Source: a virus. From it: DNA of 59,012 bases. The stretch is taken from the IMG/VR virus record IMGVR_UViG_3300048999_000041, positions 1 to 59,012 of that record. One strand, given 5' to 3'. Positions 55,465-59,012 of the stretch are shown here, one piece after another; within the stretch, counting starts at the first letter, position 1; each line of letters starts with the position of its first letter. The notes below the pieces were generated by a model. That model made no database searches, was not told the DNA's origin, and saw nothing but the letters and a program-made list of their open reading frames with translations. Position numbers and translations under genes: made by a program.

Positions 55465-58352
55465 TGCAAATTGAGGAAGAAGCTTATCTCGCTCATTACG
55501 GCATCCTTCGTAAGTCTGGCCGTTATCCTTGGGGGTCTGGAGCAAACCCTAGTCAGCGTAGTAAGTCGTTTCTTGATATTGTTGACGGACACAGAAAATC
55601 TGGTCTGTCGGATGCAGCAATTGCAGATTTGTATCAGCCGAGAGATGCGAATGGTAAAAAGATTCCTCCTTTCTTTACCACTAGTGATCTTCGAGCTCTT
55701 AAGTCTCGTTCGGTTAATATGCAGAAGCAGGAACAGATTCGTCGAGCCCAGACTCTGAAGGATAAGGGATATGGCGAGTCTGAGATCGCCAGGCAGATGT
55801 CATCACCCGAGAAGCAAATTAATGAATCCACGGTTCGTTCGCTTCTTGCTCCTGGTCGTAAGGAACGTCTTGATATTCTGAACGAAACCGCAGACATGCT
55901 TAAGCGTCAGGTAGAGGAAAAAAATATGATTGACGTTGGTTCTCATGTGGAGTTAGGTCTTCCGTTGGGAATGAACGAAGTACCAGTTGCAATTTCTAAA
56001 GATAAGTTCAATACTGCTTTGTCTATGCTTAAGGAAGAAGGATATTCGGTTGTAACGTTTAAGGCAAAACCGCAGGTGGGAACAGGAGAGCAGACCACCC
56101 GTAGAGTTTTACTTAAGCCCGGTCTAACACAAAAAGACGCGTTTCTCAATCAAGAGAAAATTCAGTTGATTTCAGAGAAGACTACCGACGGCGGTCGTTC
56201 ATACCAAGATGCACTATTTAAGAAGCCGTTGTCTATTGACCCTAAGCGCGTTGCGGTTAGATACGCTGAGGAAGGTGGGCGTGACGCAGACGGTGTAATT
56301 TATGTCCGTCCTGGTGTTCATGATGTTTCTTTAGGTAAATCGCAATATGCTCAGGTTCGTATTGCTGTTGGTGATACGCATTTTCTTAAGGGCATGGCTG
56401 TCTACAAAGACGATCTTCCTCATGGTGTGGATCTTATGTTCAACACCAATAAGTCTAATACGGGTAATAAGCTTGACGCTTTGAAGCCGCTTAAGACGGA
56501 TCAACACGGAAACGTTGATTGGAAGAATCCTTTCGGCGCATTTCCTAAATTAATTGGTGGTCAGCTCCTAGACGAACACGGAAACGTTAAATCGTCTATG
56601 AACATCTTAAACGGACAAGGCGACTGGGACAAGTGGGCTAATACACTTTCTAGTCAGATGCTTTCAAAACAGCAGCCTAAATTAGCGGAATCTCAACTCA
56701 ATTATACCTACGATCGTCGTAGGCAAGAATTTGAGAAAATTAAGGAACTTACTAATCCGTTAATTAAGAAAACACTACTTGAGACATTTGCGGACGAAAC
56801 CGATTCTTCGGCCGTGCATTTAAAAGCGGCAAATATGCCACGTCAGGCAACAAAGGTGATTCTTCCAGTTTCGACCTTGAAGCCCGACGAGGTCTTTGCG
56901 CCAACGTTTAAAGATGGCGAGAAAGTCGCTCTTATTCGATTTCCACATGCTGGAACTTTCGAGATTCCTGAACTTACGGTTAACAATCGTAATAGAGAAG
57001 GAAGAAGGCTTTTCAGTAATGATGGAAAGAAGATTGAAGCTCCTGATGCTATAGGTATTCACCCTAAAGTAGCGGAGCATCTTTCTGGTGCTGATTTTGA
57101 TGGCGATCATGTTGTGGTTATTCCTAACAATCGTGGGCTTATCAAAAATAGCCCACCTTTGGAAGGACTTAAGGGCTTTGATCCGCAAGCTAAATATCCG
57201 CCATATGATGGTATGAAGACCATTACTAGTGGTATATACAATGCTAAAACGGGAGAGGTTGATCACGGAACCTTTCCGGATGGGCGTAAACGTCCGCCCA
57301 AATCTAATAATAAGGGTACTGAAATGGGTAAGATCACTAATCTCATTTCGGACATGACTGTTAAAGGGGCCACAGACAGCGATCTTGCTGCAGCTGTTCG
57401 CCATTCTATGGTGGTCATCGATGCAGAGAAACACCATCTCGATTACAAGGCATCAGAACGCGAAAATGGAATTCTTGCTCTTAAGAAGCGTTATCAGGGT
57501 GTAAATGAGCAAACCGGTCAAGTTCGTGGTGCTTCGACATTGACAACGAGGGCTACTTCAGAATTACGTGTACCTAAACGTAAAGATGCGTTAATTCGTC
57601 CAGGCCTTGCTCGCTTATCTAATGCAACAGTAGACATTAAGACAGGCGCCAAAGTCTATGATTTAACTAATGAGAAGGATAAGCAAGGCAACATCAAGAA
57701 GTTTAGGTCTAGGAAATTGGCCGAAACTAATGATGCGTTCACGCTTGTCTCTGATCATGGTGGCCGTCCTATTGAGCGAATCTATGCTGAGCATTCGAAC
57801 AAGCTCAAGCTATTGGCTAATGAAGTACGTAAGGAAGCCATCTCTGTTCCTAAGTTCAAGCGTTCTCCATCTGCGGCTAAGATCTATGAGCCAGAAGTAC
57901 AGCAGTTAAAGGCTAAGCTTCGGGTGGCGTTGAAGAACGCGCCATTAGAGAGACAAGCACAGTCTCTTGCTAATGAGATCATAGGTCAGCGACGTAGAGC
58001 TAATCCCGACATGGAGAAGTCTGAGCTTAAGAAGATAAGAGGCCAGGTGTTGGAAGAGGCTCGTACACGTACTGGCGCTAAGAAGCATCGTGTGGATATA
58101 ACCGATCGCGAATGGGAAGCCATTCAGGCTAGAGCTGTCTCGGCCGAAACATTAGGGAAGATTCTACGAAATACCGATGTAGACAAGCTTAGAGAGCGAG
58201 CTACCCCTAAGGCTAAGCCGGTTATGGATTCATCTCGTATGAGTCTAGCTCGGGCGCTGCTTAACTCTGGTGCTACTCAAGCAGAAGTGGCAGATCGTTT
58301 GGGCGTCTCTATCTCAACACTGAAGTCTAGTCTTGCGGATGGAGGTGGATAG
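55464..58352 (+). CDS. Single-chain DNA-dependent RNA polymerase (YonO-like, DFDGD)
   Basis: The 962-residue product carries the beta'-type catalytic motif LSGADFDGDHVVVIPNN (DFDGD at 544-548) preceded by LIRFPHAGTFEIPELTV, and later LAAAVRHSMVVIDAEKHHLD, the layout of single-subunit double-psi-beta-barrel RNA polymerases such as SPbeta YonO and crAss-like enzymes. Three HTH-like segments occur at ~43-75 (GLSDAAIADLYQP), ~95-130 (GYGESEIARQM) and ~930-958 (GATQAEVADRLGVSISTLKS). The N-terminus has HYGILRKSGRYPWGSG, similar to the HHGIKGMRWG motif of the 4017 protein. AGAGGAGGTGTCGTA precedes ATG 55464. It could transcribe phage middle or late genes. The polymerase call is from motif recognition. 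Confidence 0.8.
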   Translation: MQIEEEAYLAHYGILRKSGRYPWGSGANPSQRSKSFLDIVDGHRKSGLSDAAIADLYQPRDANGKKIPPFFTTSDLRALKSRSVNMQKQEQIRRAQTLKDKGYGESEIARQMSSPEKQINESTVRSLLAPGRKERLDILNETADMLKRQVEEKNMIDVGSHVELGLPLGMNEVPVAISKDKFNTALSMLKEEGYSVVTFKAKPQVGTGEQTTRRVLLKPGLTQKDAFLNQEKIQLISEKTTDGGRSYQDALFKKPLSIDPKRVAVRYAEEGGRDADGVIYVRPGVHDVSLGKSQYAQVRIAVGDTHFLKGMAVYKDDLPHGVDLMFNTNKSNTGNKLDALKPLKTDQHGNVDWKNPFGAFPKLIGGQLLDEHGNVKSSMNILNGQGDWDKWANTLSSQMLSKQQPKLAESQLNYTYDRRRQEFEKIKELTNPLIKKTLLETFADETDSSAVHLKAANMPRQATKVILPVSTLKPDEVFAPTFKDGEKVALIRFPHAGTFEIPELTVNNRNREGRRLFSNDGKKIEAPDAIGIHPKVAEHLSGADFDGDHVVVIPNNRGLIKNSPPLEGLKGFDPQAKYPPYDGMKTITSGIYNAKTGEVDHGTFPDGRKRPPKSNNKGTEMGKITNLISDMTVKGATDSDLAAAVRHSMVVIDAEKHHLDYKASERENGILALKKRYQGVNEQTGQVRGASTLTTRATSELRVPKRKDALIRPGLARLSNATVDIKTGAKVYDLTNEKDKQGNIKKFRSRKLAETNDAFTLVSDHGGRPIERIYAEHSNKLKLLANEVRKEAISVPKFKRSPSAAKIYEPEVQQLKAKLRVALKNAPLERQAQSLANEIIGQRRRANPDMEKSELKKIRGQVLEEARTRTGAKKHRVDITDREWEAIQARAVSAETLGKILRNTDVDKLRERATPKAKPVMDSSRMSLARALLNSGATQAEVADRLGVSISTLKSSLADGGG

Positions 58353-58661
58353 ATGCCAGAGACTGAGCAAAGCAACGCACCTTCAGAGTACATGCTGACC
58401 ACGATTGATAACCCATACGACCCCTTTGAACAGTGGGACGAATGGTATATGTGGGATCTTACTGCTGGATACCATACGCCGGGACTGTTGGCAAGGATCT
58501 CTAAGTCTTCACCTGATCTGTCTGACGTTGATGAATACAACGCTGTGCAAGACGCTATCGAAGAGATAGTTAGAGAGAATGTATCAGGTGTTCATAGGAA
58601 GATACAGCGTGGAGATTTAGCAAAACTCATCGCCACTCATAACGAAGAGGCGAAGGCATAG
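58353..58661 (+). CDS. Conserved acidic phage protein
   Basis: The 102-residue product (TTIDNPYDPFEQWDEWYMWD, GYHTPGLLARISKSSPDLSD, QDAIEEIVRENVSG) belongs to a small acidic family often found next to packaging or transcription genes; its function is unknown. ATG 58353 abuts the RNA polymerase stop, after GGAGGTGG. Confidence 0.75.
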   Translation: MPETEQSNAPSEYMLTTIDNPYDPFEQWDEWYMWDLTAGYHTPGLLARISKSSPDLSDVDEYNAVQDAIEEIVRENVSGVHRKIQRGDLAKLIATHNEEAKA

Positions 58662-58757
58662 ATGTACATGTATAGATGCTAGTAGTGAGAGAGAAGATAG
58701 TACTAGGCGCCTCCCTCTGCCTACCCTATGCCGGGTAGAGGTGAGGTAGTCTAAATA

Positions 58758-58800
58758 ATTCTAAAGTGAATCGCGTTTGATTCGTTTAGAATAAATTTTT
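58758..58800 (+). terminator. Rho-independent terminator at right end
   Basis: ATTCTAAA (58758-58765) pairs with TTTAGAAT (58785-58792), enclosing GAATC/GATTC, then AAATTTTTATTTC. It ends the leftmost-to-rightmost transcription unit. A second GC-rich hairpin (CTACCC/GGGTAG) lies just upstream, near 58715-58740. Confidence 0.8.
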
Positions 58801-58885
58801 ATTTCATTCCATTTACTTTTTGTTTTAAAAGGACCAGGGGGGAGGGGTCAAAAAAATATACCCCCACCCTGAATCGCTCGGCTGC
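58801..58885. other. Non-coding genome-end region, candidate packaging site
   Basis: No gene. It contains AGGGGGGAGGGGT paired with ACCCCCACCCT around an A-rich loop, G runs, and leads into the palindromic GCCCCGGGGG at the genome junction. Position between the last gene and the terminase region is where cos or pac sites usually lie. Confidence 0.45.
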
Positions 58886-59012
58886 CAAAAAATGCCCCGG
58901 GGGATGATTTTCTGGAGACAATCCGAAACCATACTCGTTGGAAGGGGTCGTAAACCCCCTTAGATCATTTCTAAAGCGTTCAGCAAGCCGTATAAACTTT
59001 TCTTTTGGGGGA
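58886..59012. repeat. Exact 127-bp terminal direct repeat (right copy)
   Basis: Identical to bases 1-127. See the left copy: most likely the overlap of a circular assembly, so the unit genome is 1-58885. Confidence 0.95.

Noticed and set aside
1-59012. Temperate life style (integrase, excisionase, cI-like repressor)
   Set aside because: No integrase motif, no divergent minus-strand regulator and no attP-like tRNA overlap were found. The AGATACTG sites could still be operators, so this is absence of evidence only.

Overview
The window is a complete, circularly closed contig of a tailed double-stranded DNA phage with a long, siphovirus-type tail. Bases 1-127 are repeated exactly at 58886-59012. 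This is the overlap left when a circular or terminally redundant genome is assembled, so the non-redundant genome is about 58,885 bp. Every gene I can support lies on the + strand. I see no integrase, excisionase or divergent repressor, so nothing argues for a temperate life style. The host is probably an actinobacterium: the phage carries an actinobacterial-type integration host factor (mIHF), an r1t-type holin, a ReqiPepy6 Gp37-like tail protein and an Rpf/lysozyme-like secreted protein. Several other families (paired DUF6353 proteins, the tail assembly chaperone, proteins with the HHGIKGMRWG motif) are ones I associate with Firmicutes and gut phages, so the genome is mosaic. Base composition is roughly balanced, and the genus cannot be fixed from sequence alone.

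Layout. 0.1-5.6 kb: an Acb2-like anti-CBASS cyclic-nucleotide sponge, a probable small terminase with an HNH nuclease, an endolysin, a head-tail connector, and a 2H-phosphoesterase/virion-motif protein. 5.6-25.3 kb: large terminase, three related small surface proteins, a collagen-like fibre with a coupled alpha/beta hydrolase, portal, scaffold-like protein, a fused prohead protease and major capsid protein, connectors, two related tail-tube proteins, chaperone, tape measure, and baseplate proteins. 25.3-26.5 kb: membrane and holin proteins of the lysis module. 26.5-33.3 kb: single-gene cassettes, each with its own promoter and terminator, plus tRNA-Met, a DUF6353 gene block and a non-coding block of about 0.9 kb that folds into an elaborate RNA. 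33.3-43.4 kb: a second DUF6353 block, a 1280-residue helicase-primase-DNA polymerase fusion, a putative ssDNA-binding protein and mIHF. 43.4-51.9 kb: a second, shorter copy of the structured RNA domain, tRNA-Leu and tRNA-Lys, a secreted lysozyme-like protein, a metallopeptidase and a dense run of tiny zinc-ribbon or membrane ORFs. 51.9-58.7 kb: an SF2 helicase, an AT-rich repeat-bearing candidate origin/operator, two nucleases and a 962-residue single-chain RNA polymerase (DFDGD motif).

How it fits together. The fusion replicase, SF2 helicase, RecB/Cas4-like and VRR-NUC-like nucleases and ssDNA-binding protein form a nearly self-contained replication and recombination set. Eleven promoters share TTCGCG (or a close variant), an invariant 14-nt spacer and TATAAT. 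They fire the small cassettes and the operon that carries the phage RNA polymerase. That polymerase starts with a short HYGI...WGSG motif resembling the HHGIKGMRWG motif of the putative virion protein, so it might be packaged and injected.

Most noteworthy: (i) two paralogous structured RNAs with compensatory base changes in at least four helices, one inside a ~900-nt ornate RNA of GOLLD/ROOL-like size that may be a new class; (ii) the YonO-like RNA polymerase with terminal HTH-like segments and a possible virion tag; (iii) the promoter family and its dyad with the Shine-Dalgarno sequence; (iv) the one-chain helicase/primase/PolB; (v) candidate anti-CBASS functions. All functional statements are from sequence reading only; no database search was run.
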